Source: Sulfuritalea sp. (GTDB lineage: Bacteria > Pseudomonadota > Gammaproteobacteria > Burkholderiales > Rhodocyclaceae). From it: a stretch of DNA of 64,000 nucleotides. Numbering within the stretch: the stretch's first letter is position 1; every line of letters starts with the position of its first letter. The notes beneath the pieces were generated by a model. The model was not told the DNA's origin and made no database searches. It worked only from the letters and a program-made list of their open reading frames with translations. Below are positions 24,919 through 33,851 of this stretch, one piece after another. A program made the translations under genes and the position numbers. The DNA is taken from NCBI GenBank assembly GCA_016716965.1, contig JADJUP010000018.1, positions 22,435 through 86,434 of the forward strand. Direction: 5' to 3'.

Positions 24919-26253
24919 ATGACCCTTGCAAACAGCATGAGCGGACTGATCGCCGCGGCCAAGGCCATTGACGTGGTCGGCAACAACATCGCCAATTCGC
25001 AGACGATAGGTTTCAAGTCGTCCATTGCCCGTTTCACCAGCGTCTCGGCGGTCGGCAATGCCAGCGGCCCGACGGCAAAGGGTGGCGCCGCGGGTGTCAG
25101 CGCCGACAACATCTTCCAGCAGTTCACCCAGGGCGATGTCGCGCTGAGCGACAGTCCGCTGGACATGGCGATCAACGGGCTTGGATTCTTTCGTCTGTAC
25201 GATGCGGAAAACAACCGGGTCACATTTACCCGCGACGGTCAGTTCCGACTCTCGTACGAGGGTGACAGCTTTCCCAGGCTGGTCACCCGTTCCGGGCTCG
25301 CCCTGACGGGTAACCTGCCGGATTTCAGCACGGATCCCTATGGCACCATCGACAGCACCCCGGCTCCGGTGCCGATCGCGGTCGATCCCTACTTTCCGCC
25401 CAAGCCAAGCAGTGCTGTCCAACTGAACATGAATCTGGATTCGCGCGTCGCCGCTCCGGCGCTGCCCTTCGATCCGGCGAATCCGCTGACCTACAACAGG
25501 TCCACCCTGGCCACCATTTTCGATGCGGTGGGGGAATCGCACGACTTGCGCCTGTATCTGACAAAGCCGGGCGCTGCGAGCGCATGGGATGTCTACACCA
25601 CGCTTGACTTCAACGCCAACGCAACGCCGCCGATGGTGCCCGTGGTCAATGGGCCGTTGGCCCTGAACTTCGACACTCAGGGGGTGCTGACCACCACCAT
25701 GCCGCTGCCGCCGCTCAGCCTGCCCACTGCCAACGGCAACCTGCAGGTCAGCCTCGACTTCGGCGGTACTACGCAGGTCGGCACTTCGTTCGCCATGAAC
25801 TCGGTCACGCAGGACGGATACGGCGAGGGCAAGATTCAGGAGGCCAGCGAGTTCATGGTGCTCGCCGACGGCCACATCAGCGCGCGCTACTCCAACGGGC
25901 AGCGACGCAACGTGGCACAGGTGGTGCTAGCGAATTTCACCAATCCCAACGCCCTGGTCAACCTCGGCGACAATCAGTGGACGACCAATGACGATCCGCT
26001 GCGCGGAACGGGAACGGTAACCCTGGGCTTTCCTAACTTTTCGACACTGAAGGCTGGCGGCACGGTCGGTAACAGCAATCCTGCGGAGGGTATGGGTTCC
26101 CTACAGGGGTACGCCATCGAGCAGTCGAATGTTGACCTTTCCGTGGAACTCGTGTCGCTGATCGAGCAGCAGCGCAACTACCAGGCCAGCGCGCAGACGT
26201 TCAAGATTCTCGACCAGGTGTTGCAGAACCTCGCGAACATGCGTTCGGGTTGA
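24919..26253 (+). CDS. Second FlgE-like hook protein, inserted between flgF and flgG
   Basis: The protein has 444 aa. The N-terminus MTLANSMSGLIAAAKAIDVVGNNIANSQTIGFKSS and C-terminus AIEQSNVDLSVELVSLIEQQRNYQASAQTFKILDQVLQNLANMRSG are of hook type, and FQQFTQGDVALSDSPLDMAINGLGFFRLYDAENN matches the FlgE middle. It is clearly distinct from the FlgE at 22771 outside these ends. A good AAGGA ribosome binding site precedes it. The usual operon order is flgEFG, so this is an extra gene. It could form an alternative hook or a hook-rod adaptor; the role is unknown. Confidence 0.85.
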   Translation: MTLANSMSGLIAAAKAIDVVGNNIANSQTIGFKSSIARFTSVSAVGNASGPTAKGGAAGVSADNIFQQFTQGDVALSDSPLDMAINGLGFFRLYDAENNRVTFTRDGQFRLSYEGDSFPRLVTRSGLALTGNLPDFSTDPYGTIDSTPAPVPIAVDPYFPPKPSSAVQLNMNLDSRVAAPALPFDPANPLTYNRSTLATIFDAVGESHDLRLYLTKPGAASAWDVYTTLDFNANATPPMVPVVNGPLALNFDTQGVLTTTMPLPPLSLPTANGNLQVSLDFGGTTQVGTSFAMNSVTQDGYGEGKIQEASEFMVLADGHISARYSNGQRRNVAQVVLANFTNPNALVNLGDNQWTTNDDPLRGTGTVTLGFPNFSTLKAGGTVGNSNPAEGMGSLQGYAIEQSNVDLSVELVSLIEQQRNYQASAQTFKILDQVLQNLANMRSG

Positions 26254-26375
26254 TGTTCGATCGTCGAAAGCAGCTTCGTGAAATACCGATTGAATTTTGA
26301 TTCGCGGGCATTGTCCGCCGCCTTTTCCGCCGCCGGCTACACGGAGCCGGCGTGCTTCACCAGGAGTCGTTCCAA

Positions 26376-27158
26376 ATGATGCGTTCCCTCTGGATTGCCA
26401 AGACAGGCCTGGATGCCCACCAGACGTCGATGGATGTCATCACCAGCAACCTCGCCAATGTCAGCACCACCGGCTTCAAGCGCTCGCGCCCGGTCTTCGA
26501 GGACCTGCTCTATCAGACCCTGCGGCAACCGGGTGCCGCCTCGTCGCAGGCGTCGACCGTGCCCTCCGGTCTGACGCTGGGCACCGGCGTGCGCGTGGTC
26601 GCCACCGAACACATCTTCACCCAGGGCACGGTGCAGAAGACCGACAATCCGCTCGACCTGGCAATTCAGGGCAACGGCTTCTTCCAGATCCAGATGCCGG
26701 ACGGATCGCTGGCCTACACCCGCGACGGTTCCTTCACCAAGGATGCCAACGGCCAGATCGTCACCGCCAATGGCTATCCCCTCAGTCCGCCGATCACGAT
26801 TCCGGCCAACGCGCTTAGCGTAACCATTTCCCCAGACGGCATCGTCACCTACTCCCAGCCCGGCAACAACGCTCCGCAACCCGGCGGCAACATCCAGTTG
26901 GTCGGCTTCGTGAACAACGCGGGCTTGCAGAGCAGCGGCCAGAACCTGTTCGTCGAAACCGCCTCGTCCGGCACGGGTACGCCGACCACGCCGGGAACCA
27001 ACGGCACGGGACTGATCAATCAGGGCTACGTCGAGACTTCGAACGTCAATGTGGCGGAGGAACTGGTGAACATGATCGTGGCGCAGCGCGGCTACGAGAT
27101 GAATTCGAAGGCCGTGACGACCTGCGACCAGATGCTTTCGCGTCTGACCCAACTCTAA
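26376..27158 (+). CDS. flgG: Flagellar distal rod protein FlgG
   Basis: The protein has 260 aa, the standard length, starting MMRSLWIAKTGLDAHQTSMDVITSNLANVSTTGFKRS after AGGAG. It ends QGYVETSNVNVAEELVNMIVAQRGYEMNSKAVTTCDQMLSRLTQL. An ATG at 26352 is also in frame but adds residues not found in the family. Confidence 0.97.
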   Translation: MMRSLWIAKTGLDAHQTSMDVITSNLANVSTTGFKRSRPVFEDLLYQTLRQPGAASSQASTVPSGLTLGTGVRVVATEHIFTQGTVQKTDNPLDLAIQGNGFFQIQMPDGSLAYTRDGSFTKDANGQIVTANGYPLSPPITIPANALSVTISPDGIVTYSQPGNNAPQPGGNIQLVGFVNNAGLQSSGQNLFVETASSGTGTPTTPGTNGTGLINQGYVETSNVNVAEELVNMIVAQRGYEMNSKAVTTCDQMLSRLTQL

Positions 27159-27174
27159 GGCAACAGGTGACACC

Positions 27175-27840
27175 ATGAAAAATCAACTTCTGGCAATTCC
27201 CCTGGTGGCCGCCCTGGCCGGGTGCGTGACCACCGCGCCGACCACGGCAATCCACCAGCCCATGAGCCAGCGTCCGGAGGCACGCAGCGTGGTGCCGACG
27301 ACCAACGGCGCCATCTTCAACGTCGCGTCTTCGCGCCCGCTGTTCGAGGATCGCCGTGCGCGTTTCGTCGGCGACACCATCACCATCAGCATCGCCGAGA
27401 AAGTACAGGCTTCGAAGAAGTCGGAAAACAAGACGACGCGCAGCCAGGATATCGACGTCAGCGTGCCGACCATCGCCGGCCTGCCGTTCAAGGGCGCGCA
27501 GGGTACCGCACTGTCGGCCAGCGATACCAACAATTTCAGCGGCAAGGGCGAGAACACCTCGTCCAATGACTTCACCGGCACCATCACCGTGACCGTGATC
27601 GAGGTCTACCCGAACGGCAACCTCCTGGTTTCCGGAGAAAAGCAGATCGGCCTCAAGGAAGGTGAGGAATTCGTCCGCTTCTCGGGAGTCGTCAATCCCA
27701 ACACCATCAGCTCGGCGAATACCGTCGTATCGACCCAGGTGGCCGATGCACGCATCGAGTACAAGGCCAACGGCTTCCTCGACTCGGCGCAGGTCATGGG
27801 TTGGCTGGGCCGCTTCTTCCTGACCTTCCTGCCCTTCTGA
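27175..27840 (+). CDS. flgH: Flagellar L-ring lipoprotein FlgH
   Basis: The protein has 221 aa. The lipobox LAGC places the lipidated cysteine at residue 17. The segment RARFVGDTITISIAEKVQASKKSENK and the end VVSTQVADARIEYKANGFLDSAQVMGWLGRFFLTFLPF are diagnostic. It forms the outer-membrane L-ring. Confidence 0.97.
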   Translation: MKNQLLAIPLVAALAGCVTTAPTTAIHQPMSQRPEARSVVPTTNGAIFNVASSRPLFEDRRARFVGDTITISIAEKVQASKKSENKTTRSQDIDVSVPTIAGLPFKGAQGTALSASDTNNFSGKGENTSSNDFTGTITVTVIEVYPNGNLLVSGEKQIGLKEGEEFVRFSGVVNPNTISSANTVVSTQVADARIEYKANGFLDSAQVMGWLGRFFLTFLPF

Positions 27841-27850
27841 GGAAAACGCC

Positions 27851-28963
27851 ATGAAACGCATCCAACGCATCCTGCTGGCATCGCTCTGCATTGCCGCAAC
27901 GATGTTCGCAACCGAGCCGGCGCGCGCCGAGCGCATCAAGGACATCGCCTCCGTGGCGGGCGTGCGCGCCAACCAGCTGGTCGGCTACGGCATCGTGGTC
28001 GGCCTCGACGGCAGCGGCGACCAGACCACGCAGACCCCCTTCACGGTGCAGAGCATGATCAGCATGCTGTCGGCCCTGGGGGTAAACCTGCCGCCTGGCC
28101 AGTCCCTCCAACTGAAAAACGTCGCGGCCGTCATGGTCACCGCCAGCCTGCCCGCTTTCGCGCGCGCCGGGCAGGCCATCGACATCACCGTTTCGTCGAT
28201 CGGCAACGCCAAGAGCCTGAAGGGCGGCACCCTGATCCTGACCCCGATGAAGGGCGCCGATGGCCAGATCTACGCCATGGCCCAGGGCAATGTCGCGGTA
28301 ATCGGCGCCGGTGCCACCAGCGCCGGCTCCAAGGTGACCGTCAATCACCTGTCGGTCGGCCGCATCGCGGGCGGTGCGACGGTCGAACGCGAGGTGCCGA
28401 TGCCGCTGGGCCAGGGCGAGTTCGTCCATTTCGAGCTGAACACGACGGATTTCGGTACCGCCCAGCACGTGGTGGAAGCCATCAATCGCGTGCTGCCGGG
28501 CACTGCCGCCGCGGCCGACGGACGTCAGGTCAGGGTGCGCGCGCCGACCAATCCGGACGAGCGGGTGAGCTTCATCGGCCGCATCGAAGGCATCGAGGTC
28601 ACGCCGGCGCGAATGGCGGCCAAGGTGATCGTCAACAGCCGGACCGGATCGGTGGTAATGAACCAGTCCGTGCTTCTGGAAAGCTGTGCCGTCGCCCATG
28701 GCGCCCTCTCTGTTTCGGTAACCACGGACAACACCGTGAGCCAGCCCGGCGCGTTGTCCGCCGGCCAGACGGCGGGCGTAGCCAACGCACAAATCGAAAT
28801 CAAGCAGGAAGGTGGTGCGCTGATGAATGTCAAGGGCGGCGCAAATCTTGCGGAAATCGTCAGGGCGCTCAACTCGCTGGGTGCAAACCCCCAGGACCTG
28901 ATCGCAATCCTTCAGGCCATGAAGTCGGCCGGTGCGTTGCGCGCCGAGCTGGAAATCATCTGA
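27851..28963 (+). CDS. flgI: Flagellar P-ring protein FlgI
   Basis: The protein has 370 aa with a Sec signal peptide (cleaved after PARA, about residue 26). The mature start ERIKDIASVAGVRANQLVGYGIVVGL and the end NLAEIVRALNSLGANPQDLIAILQAMKSAGALRAELEII are classic. It forms the periplasmic P-ring with help from FlgA. Confidence 0.97.
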   Translation: MKRIQRILLASLCIAATMFATEPARAERIKDIASVAGVRANQLVGYGIVVGLDGSGDQTTQTPFTVQSMISMLSALGVNLPPGQSLQLKNVAAVMVTASLPAFARAGQAIDITVSSIGNAKSLKGGTLILTPMKGADGQIYAMAQGNVAVIGAGATSAGSKVTVNHLSVGRIAGGATVEREVPMPLGQGEFVHFELNTTDFGTAQHVVEAINRVLPGTAAAADGRQVRVRAPTNPDERVSFIGRIEGIEVTPARMAAKVIVNSRTGSVVMNQSVLLESCAVAHGALSVSVTTDNTVSQPGALSAGQTAGVANAQIEIKQEGGALMNVKGGANLAEIVRALNSLGANPQDLIAILQAMKSAGALRAELEII

Positions 28964-29041
28964 GCGTGGCGGCAATGGAGGAATTTGCCGCTTTTTTTGC
29001 TCGATTGCAGTTCGCCTGACCGTGACATCCTGCTGCCTGTC

Positions 29042-30001
29042 ATGACCACCTCCAACGCCACCGCCGGCATTGCCGCAACGTCAAGCGTCCTCGATACCGG
29101 TGCGCTGGCGAACCTCAAGCGCCAGGCGAAATCCGGGGATCCCGCGGCCAACAAGGCCGTGGCGAAGCAGTTCGAGGCGCTGTTCCTGCAAATGGTTCTG
29201 AAGTCGATGCGCGAGGCGACGCCGCGCGAGGGACTGCTCGACAGCGAGGCGGGACGCCTTTACGAGTCGCTGCTCGACCAGCAACTCAGCCTCAATCTCG
29301 GCGGCGGCAAGCGTGGACTCGGGCTGGCGGAGATGATCGAGGCCCAGATGAACCGCCAGAATGCGCCGCTGCCGACCGCGTCCGAGGGCCTGCCGCTGCA
29401 ACGCCCGCCGCGGGCATTCCCGCTGCCGGAGCAGAAGGCGATGCCATTGCGCATCGAGGCCGTGATTGATCCGCTATCCGCCGCGGGTATTGCCGTGTCG
29501 CCGGCGCCGACTTCCGCGACCGAAGTCACCCCCGTCCAGCGAAAGTTCGTGGACCGCCTGCTGCCGGCGGCGCTTGCCGCAGAGCGCAGCACCGGGATTC
29601 CGGCGCATTTCATGATGGCCCAGGCGGCACTGGAAACCGGATGGGGCCGCCACGAGCCGGTTCGGCCCGATGGCAGTTCCAGCTTCAACATCTTCGGCAT
29701 CAAGGCCGGTGCGGGCTGGAGCGGTCCGACGGTCGAGGCGAGCACGACAGAAGTCGTGGCGGGACTGGCACAGACCCGGGTCGAGCGTTTCCGCGCCTAC
29801 GCATCCTATGAGCAGTCGTTCAATGATTACGCCAGGCTGCTCCAGGACAATCCGCGCTACGCCGCGGTGCTTGGGGTACGGGAGCCGGATCGCTTTGCGC
29901 GGGGTTTGCAGGCGGCGGGCTATGCGACCGATCCGCAGTACGCCAGCAAACTGGAGCGCATCATCGGCGGGCCCGCGCTTCGGCAAGCCATGACCGGCTG
30001 A
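29042..30001 (+). CDS. flgJ: Peptidoglycan hydrolase and rod cap FlgJ
   Basis: The protein has 319 aa. Residues about 25-105 are the rod-binding domain (ANKAVAKQFEALFLQMVLKSMREATPR). Residues about 165-319 are a glucosaminidase domain, HFMMAQAALETGWGRHE, with the catalytic glutamate near residue 198, then FNIFGIKAGAGWSG and a closing YASKLERIIGG. It bores through peptidoglycan for the rod. A TTG at 28985 is in frame but the ATG at 29042 fits the family. Confidence 0.96.
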   Translation: MTTSNATAGIAATSSVLDTGALANLKRQAKSGDPAANKAVAKQFEALFLQMVLKSMREATPREGLLDSEAGRLYESLLDQQLSLNLGGGKRGLGLAEMIEAQMNRQNAPLPTASEGLPLQRPPRAFPLPEQKAMPLRIEAVIDPLSAAGIAVSPAPTSATEVTPVQRKFVDRLLPAALAAERSTGIPAHFMMAQAALETGWGRHEPVRPDGSSSFNIFGIKAGAGWSGPTVEASTTEVVAGLAQTRVERFRAYASYEQSFNDYARLLQDNPRYAAVLGVREPDRFARGLQAAGYATDPQYASKLERIIGGPALRQAMTG

Positions 30002-30024
30002 TCAACTGCCCCGGCCTGCCTGCT

Positions 30025-30040
30025 TGGCACGGCCATTGCT
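30025..30040 (+). promoter_or_regulatory. Sigma-54 promoter of flgK-flgL
   Basis: TGGCACG, 4 bases, TTGCT is a perfect match to the sigma-54 consensus TGGCACG-N4-TTGCW. It lies 68 bases before ATG 30108, so flgK is read separately from flgBCDEFGHIJ. Confidence 0.93.
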
Positions 30041-30065
30041 AAATCTCCTGTGAGTGCTCAACTAG

Positions 30066-30080
30066 CGGCAATTCTTGCCG
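30066..30080. promoter_or_regulatory. Palindrome CGGCAA-N3-TTGCCG downstream of the flgK promoter
   Basis: The sequence CGGCAA-TTC-TTGCCG is a perfect 6-3-6 palindrome about 25 bases past the sigma-54 -12 element, in the transcribed leader. The same arms occur upstream of flgB. An enhancer placed downstream of the start is known for some flagellar NtrC-type activators (Vibrio FlrC). A short RNA hairpin is an alternative. Confidence 0.5.
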
Positions 30081-30107
30081 TTATATGGGTTCAATCGTGG
30101 AGCGATC

Positions 30108-32036
30108 ATGAGTATCTTCGGTATCGGCGTCAGCGGACTCAGTGCGGCACAGGCCGGTTTGCTGACGACCAGCCACAACATTTCCAATGCCGCCACGCCC
30201 GGTTACAGCCGGCAGGTCATCGTGCAGGGAACGAACTCCCATCTGTTCACCGGTGCCGGGTTCCTGGGCCAGGGGGCACACGTAGAGACTGTTCGGCGCG
30301 TTTACGACGAGTTTCTCGGTCGCCAGGTGCTGAATGCCGAAACTGGTGCGGCCGAGATGGAAAGCTATTCCGCCCAGATCAGCCAGATCGACAATCTGAT
30401 GGCCGATCCGGCCTCCGGGCTCTCTTCGGCGCTGGCCGCGTTCTTCAAGGGCGTGCAGGATGTTGCCGCAAATCCGACGTCTGTCGCGGCGCGGCAGTCG
30501 ATGCTGTCCGCCGGCCAGGCCCTGACCGCGCGCTTCCAGGGACTGGACCAGCGCCTGACGGAAATTCGGGAAGGCGTTAACCAGCAGATATCGGCCCAGA
30601 TCGCCCAGGTCAACACCTTCAGTACCCAACTGGCCGACATCAACCAGCGCATCATCCTGGCAAGGGCTGCGGGCACGGGGCAGCAGCCGAATGACCTGCT
30701 CGACCAGCGCGACCAGATGCTGAAGGACCTCAACAAGGTCGTGCGGGTCAGTACGGTGACGCAGGGCGACGGCAGCGTCAACGTCTATGTCGGCAGCGGC
30801 CAGCCCCTGGTGGTCGGCAGCCAGTCCTACAAGTTGCAAGCGGTTAGCGCTCCCGACGAACCGGAACGCACCTCGGTCGGAATAGTCGGCGCTGGCGGCA
30901 CGGTGCAGGCGTTGTCCGATGCGCAGATCAGCGGCGGTAGCCTGGGTGGCGTGCTCGCCTTCCGCAGCCAGTCGCTCGACGAAGCGCAGAACGCGCTGGG
31001 CCGCATCGCCCTGACGCTGGCCAAGGATGTCAATGAGCAGCATCGATTGGGCCAGGATCTGGCCGGTACGCTGGGCCAGGCATTTTTCAGTGTGGCGACG
31101 CCATCCGCCCGCGCCAGCACCCTCAACACCGGTACCGGAGCGCCGGCCGTGAGCATCGATGCGACCAGCATCACGGAACTGACCACCAGCGATTACCGGC
31201 TCAGTTTCGTCGGCGGCAACTACCAGTTGACGCGCCTGGCGGACAGCCAGGTACAGACCTTCGCCACCTTGCCGCAAACCGTGGACGGCATGACGATCGC
31301 GGCGGGAACCTGGGCACCCAACGCCAATGACAGCATCCTGATCCAGCCGACGCGCAAGGGCGCGGCGACACTGTCGATGACGTTTTCCGATCCGCGCCAG
31401 ATCGCGGCGGCAGCCCCGATACGCAGCTCGTCCGCGCTGGACAACACCGGCACGGCACGCATCACCGGCGGAGTGGTCAACGGTCCGCCGCCGACCGCGG
31501 CGAACCTGAAGAACACGGTCACCATCACATTCACCAGCGCAACGACTTTCGATGTCGTCGATACCACCGCGGCGGCCACGCTGGCCAGCGGTGTTGCCTA
31601 CGCCACGGGAGCGGCGATCACCTACAACGGCTGGACCACGCAGATCAGCGGAAATCCGGCGAGCGGCGACGTGTTCACCATCGAAGCCAACACCAATGGC
31701 GTTGCCGACAATCGCAATGCGGTGCTCATCGGCGGCTTGCAGACGCGCAACACCATGGGCGCCATCGCCGGCGGCGCCGCGACCGCCAGCTACCAGTCGG
31801 CCTATGCCCAGATCGTCAGCGCGGTTGGCAGCAAGACCAATGAAGTGAATGCCATCGGCGCGGCCCGGCAAGGCCTGGTCGCCAGTGCCGCCGAGGCCCA
31901 GGCATCACTTTCGGGGGTCAATCTGGACGAAGAGGCGGCCAACCTGCTGCGATACCAGCAGGCCTACCAGGCGTCGGCCAAGGTACTTGAAGTTGCCAGC
32001 CGGGTGTTCGACGAAATTCTTTCGCTCGGACGCTGA
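30108..32036 (+). CDS. flgK: Hook-filament junction protein FlgK
   Basis: The protein has 642 aa. It begins MSIFGIGVSGLSAAQAGLLTTSHNISNAATPGYSRQ. The segment RRVYDEFLGRQVLNAETGAAEMESYSAQISQID is the usual HAP1 region. It ends GVNLDEEAANLLRYQQAYQASAKVLEVASRVFDEILSLGR. Residues about 330-560 form a large variable outer domain. It joins hook to filament together with FlgL. Confidence 0.97.
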   Translation: MSIFGIGVSGLSAAQAGLLTTSHNISNAATPGYSRQVIVQGTNSHLFTGAGFLGQGAHVETVRRVYDEFLGRQVLNAETGAAEMESYSAQISQIDNLMADPASGLSSALAAFFKGVQDVAANPTSVAARQSMLSAGQALTARFQGLDQRLTEIREGVNQQISAQIAQVNTFSTQLADINQRIILARAAGTGQQPNDLLDQRDQMLKDLNKVVRVSTVTQGDGSVNVYVGSGQPLVVGSQSYKLQAVSAPDEPERTSVGIVGAGGTVQALSDAQISGGSLGGVLAFRSQSLDEAQNALGRIALTLAKDVNEQHRLGQDLAGTLGQAFFSVATPSARASTLNTGTGAPAVSIDATSITELTTSDYRLSFVGGNYQLTRLADSQVQTFATLPQTVDGMTIAAGTWAPNANDSILIQPTRKGAATLSMTFSDPRQIAAAAPIRSSSALDNTGTARITGGVVNGPPPTAANLKNTVTITFTSATTFDVVDTTAAATLASGVAYATGAAITYNGWTTQISGNPASGDVFTIEANTNGVADNRNAVLIGGLQTRNTMGAIAGGAATASYQSAYAQIVSAVGSKTNEVNAIGAARQGLVASAAEAQASLSGVNLDEEAANLLRYQQAYQASAKVLEVASRVFDEILSLGR

Positions 32037-32061
32037 ATGGCATTGATCAACGGGGGAACCC

Positions 32062-33357
32062 ATGCGAGTCAGTAGTGGAATGATCTTCGACGCCGGAGTC
32101 TCGGCCATCAACCGGCAGACTTCGTCGTTGCTGGCGACCCAGCAACAGGTGTCCTCCGGGCGGCGAATCCTGAGGCCGAGCGATGACCCGGTAGCCGCAG
32201 CGCGCGCGCTCGAAACCCAGCAGGCCAGTGACGTTGTCGCCCAGTTCAAGCAGAACCAGGATTACGCCACGGCCAGCCTCGGCCTCCAGGAGGCGCAACT
32301 GACCAGCGCCGGCGAGCTGCTGTCGCGCCTGCGCGAACTGACCGTCCAGGCCGGCAGCACCAGTCTCACAGCAACGGCCCGACAGGGCATCGCCATCGAA
32401 ATGCGCGCCAGCTTCGATCGCCTGCTCGCCATCGCCAACTCGACCGATGGCTCGGGCAACCACCTGTTCGCCGGCTTCATGAGCGCAACGACTCCGTTCG
32501 GCGGCAACGTCGATAACATCATTGCCGGCGGCGAGATCGTTTATCAGGGCGACGATGGCCAGCGCAGCCTGCAAGTGTCTCCCAGTCGTCATGTCGAAGT
32601 GAGCGAATCGGGTCGGGACCTGTTCCAGCGCATCGGCAGCGGCAACGGCTATTTCGCAACCGACTATGCGGCGGGCAACACCGGGACCGGCATGACCAGT
32701 TCCGGTACGGTGACCGATCCCGCCGCATGGCAGGCGGCCACGGCACGCGATATCGACGTTCGGTTCACGGTAAGCGCGGGTGTCACCACGTATGACCTGG
32801 TCGATACCGCGAGCGGCAATTCGCTGCTTACCGGCGCCGCGGCACCCGCGCCCCTGGTCAGCCAGCGCAGCTTCCAGCCCGGCCAGCCGATCGTGCTGAA
32901 ATCCCAGGGTGTCGAGCCCGCCTTCAATCTCGGCGGCAGCCTGAGCATCACCGGCAACCCGGCCAGCGGCGACAGTTTTTCTGTTACCCCCAGCACTTCG
33001 CAGAGCGTCTTCGCAACGATTGCCAACCTGGTCGGAGCACTGGAGAGTACCGGGACGACGCCGGCCGACAATGCGAAGTACATTAATGAAGTCACGTTCG
33101 CGCTGAACGATCTTGCCCGGGCCAGCGAAAACATCCTCGGCGCGCGGGCCAGGATCGGCGCGCGCATGAACGAGATCGAATCGCTGGCCGGATTGAACGA
33201 GGACCTCGGCTTGCAGTTCCAGCAGGCCTTGTCAAAATTGCAGGACGTCGATTACGCGCAGGCGATTTCCGACCTGACACGCAAGCAGGTGCAACTTGAA
33301 GCGGCGCAGCAGTCCTTCCTCAAGGTATCCCAACTTTCCCTGTTCAACTACCTGTGA
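32062..33357 (+). CDS. flgL: Hook-filament junction protein FlgL
   Basis: The protein has 431 aa. It starts MRVSSGMIFDAGVSAINRQTSSLLATQQQVSSGRRILRPSDDPVAAARAL and ends YAQAISDLTRKQVQLEAAQQSFLKVSQLSLFNYL, both conserved in HAP3. The stop overlaps the next gene at GTGATGA. Confidence 0.97.
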   Translation: MRVSSGMIFDAGVSAINRQTSSLLATQQQVSSGRRILRPSDDPVAAARALETQQASDVVAQFKQNQDYATASLGLQEAQLTSAGELLSRLRELTVQAGSTSLTATARQGIAIEMRASFDRLLAIANSTDGSGNHLFAGFMSATTPFGGNVDNIIAGGEIVYQGDDGQRSLQVSPSRHVEVSESGRDLFQRIGSGNGYFATDYAAGNTGTGMTSSGTVTDPAAWQAATARDIDVRFTVSAGVTTYDLVDTASGNSLLTGAAAPAPLVSQRSFQPGQPIVLKSQGVEPAFNLGGSLSITGNPASGDSFSVTPSTSQSVFATIANLVGALESTGTTPADNAKYINEVTFALNDLARASENILGARARIGARMNEIESLAGLNEDLGLQFQQALSKLQDVDYAQAISDLTRKQVQLEAAQQSFLKVSQLSLFNYL

Positions 33358-33839
33358 TGACACCGTACCGCCAGCGCCGACTTTTGCTTGCCGCGACCAC
33401 CGCGCTTCTCGCCGGTTGCGGCGCGATGAACTATCCCGGGCCGAGCGCCCTTGACGGCAACTTTCCGGCCCAGGGTCCGATCCTTCCCGACACCGCGCTG
33501 AACCTGACCAAGTCGGTGCAGATTCCACTCGAAAAAATGGTCAATTGGGGGCTTTACGCCGGGGCGGCCTGGCTGATCCTTGATCCCCTGGCACCCAATT
33601 GGGAAATCGAGCAGGCCAGTTTTCCGGAACGCCATTACCACCTCTCGCTCAAGATGAAGCGGGTGTATGCGGGGGGTGCCGGCGAAGCCCGCGTCGTTTT
33701 CCATCAGCGGGCGAAGGACCTGATGCGGCAGAACGGCTTCGACAACTATGCGGTGGTCGAGTACAGCGAGGGACTGGAATCCTCGATTCTGGGCTCGCAG
33801 CGGGTGGCGCGCGGGGTTATCCAGCTGGTACGCAACTGA
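33357..33839 (+). CDS. Small lipoprotein of unknown function at the end of the flgKL operon
   Basis: The protein has 160 aa. A signal peptide with lipobox LLAGC puts the lipidated cysteine at residue 21. The mature part has PLEKMVNWGLYAGAAWLILDPLAPNWEIEQASFPERHYHLSLKMKRVY and a later AKDLMRQNGFDNYAVVEYSEGLES. I do not recognise the family. The start codon overlaps the flgL stop, so it is co-translated with flgL. A role at the outer membrane near the flagellum is possible but not shown. Confidence 0.85.
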   Translation: MTPYRQRRLLLAATTALLAGCGAMNYPGPSALDGNFPAQGPILPDTALNLTKSVQIPLEKMVNWGLYAGAAWLILDPLAPNWEIEQASFPERHYHLSLKMKRVYAGGAGEARVVFHQRAKDLMRQNGFDNYAVVEYSEGLESSILGSQRVARGVIQLVRN

Positions 33840-33851
33840 ACGGCGCTGGCA

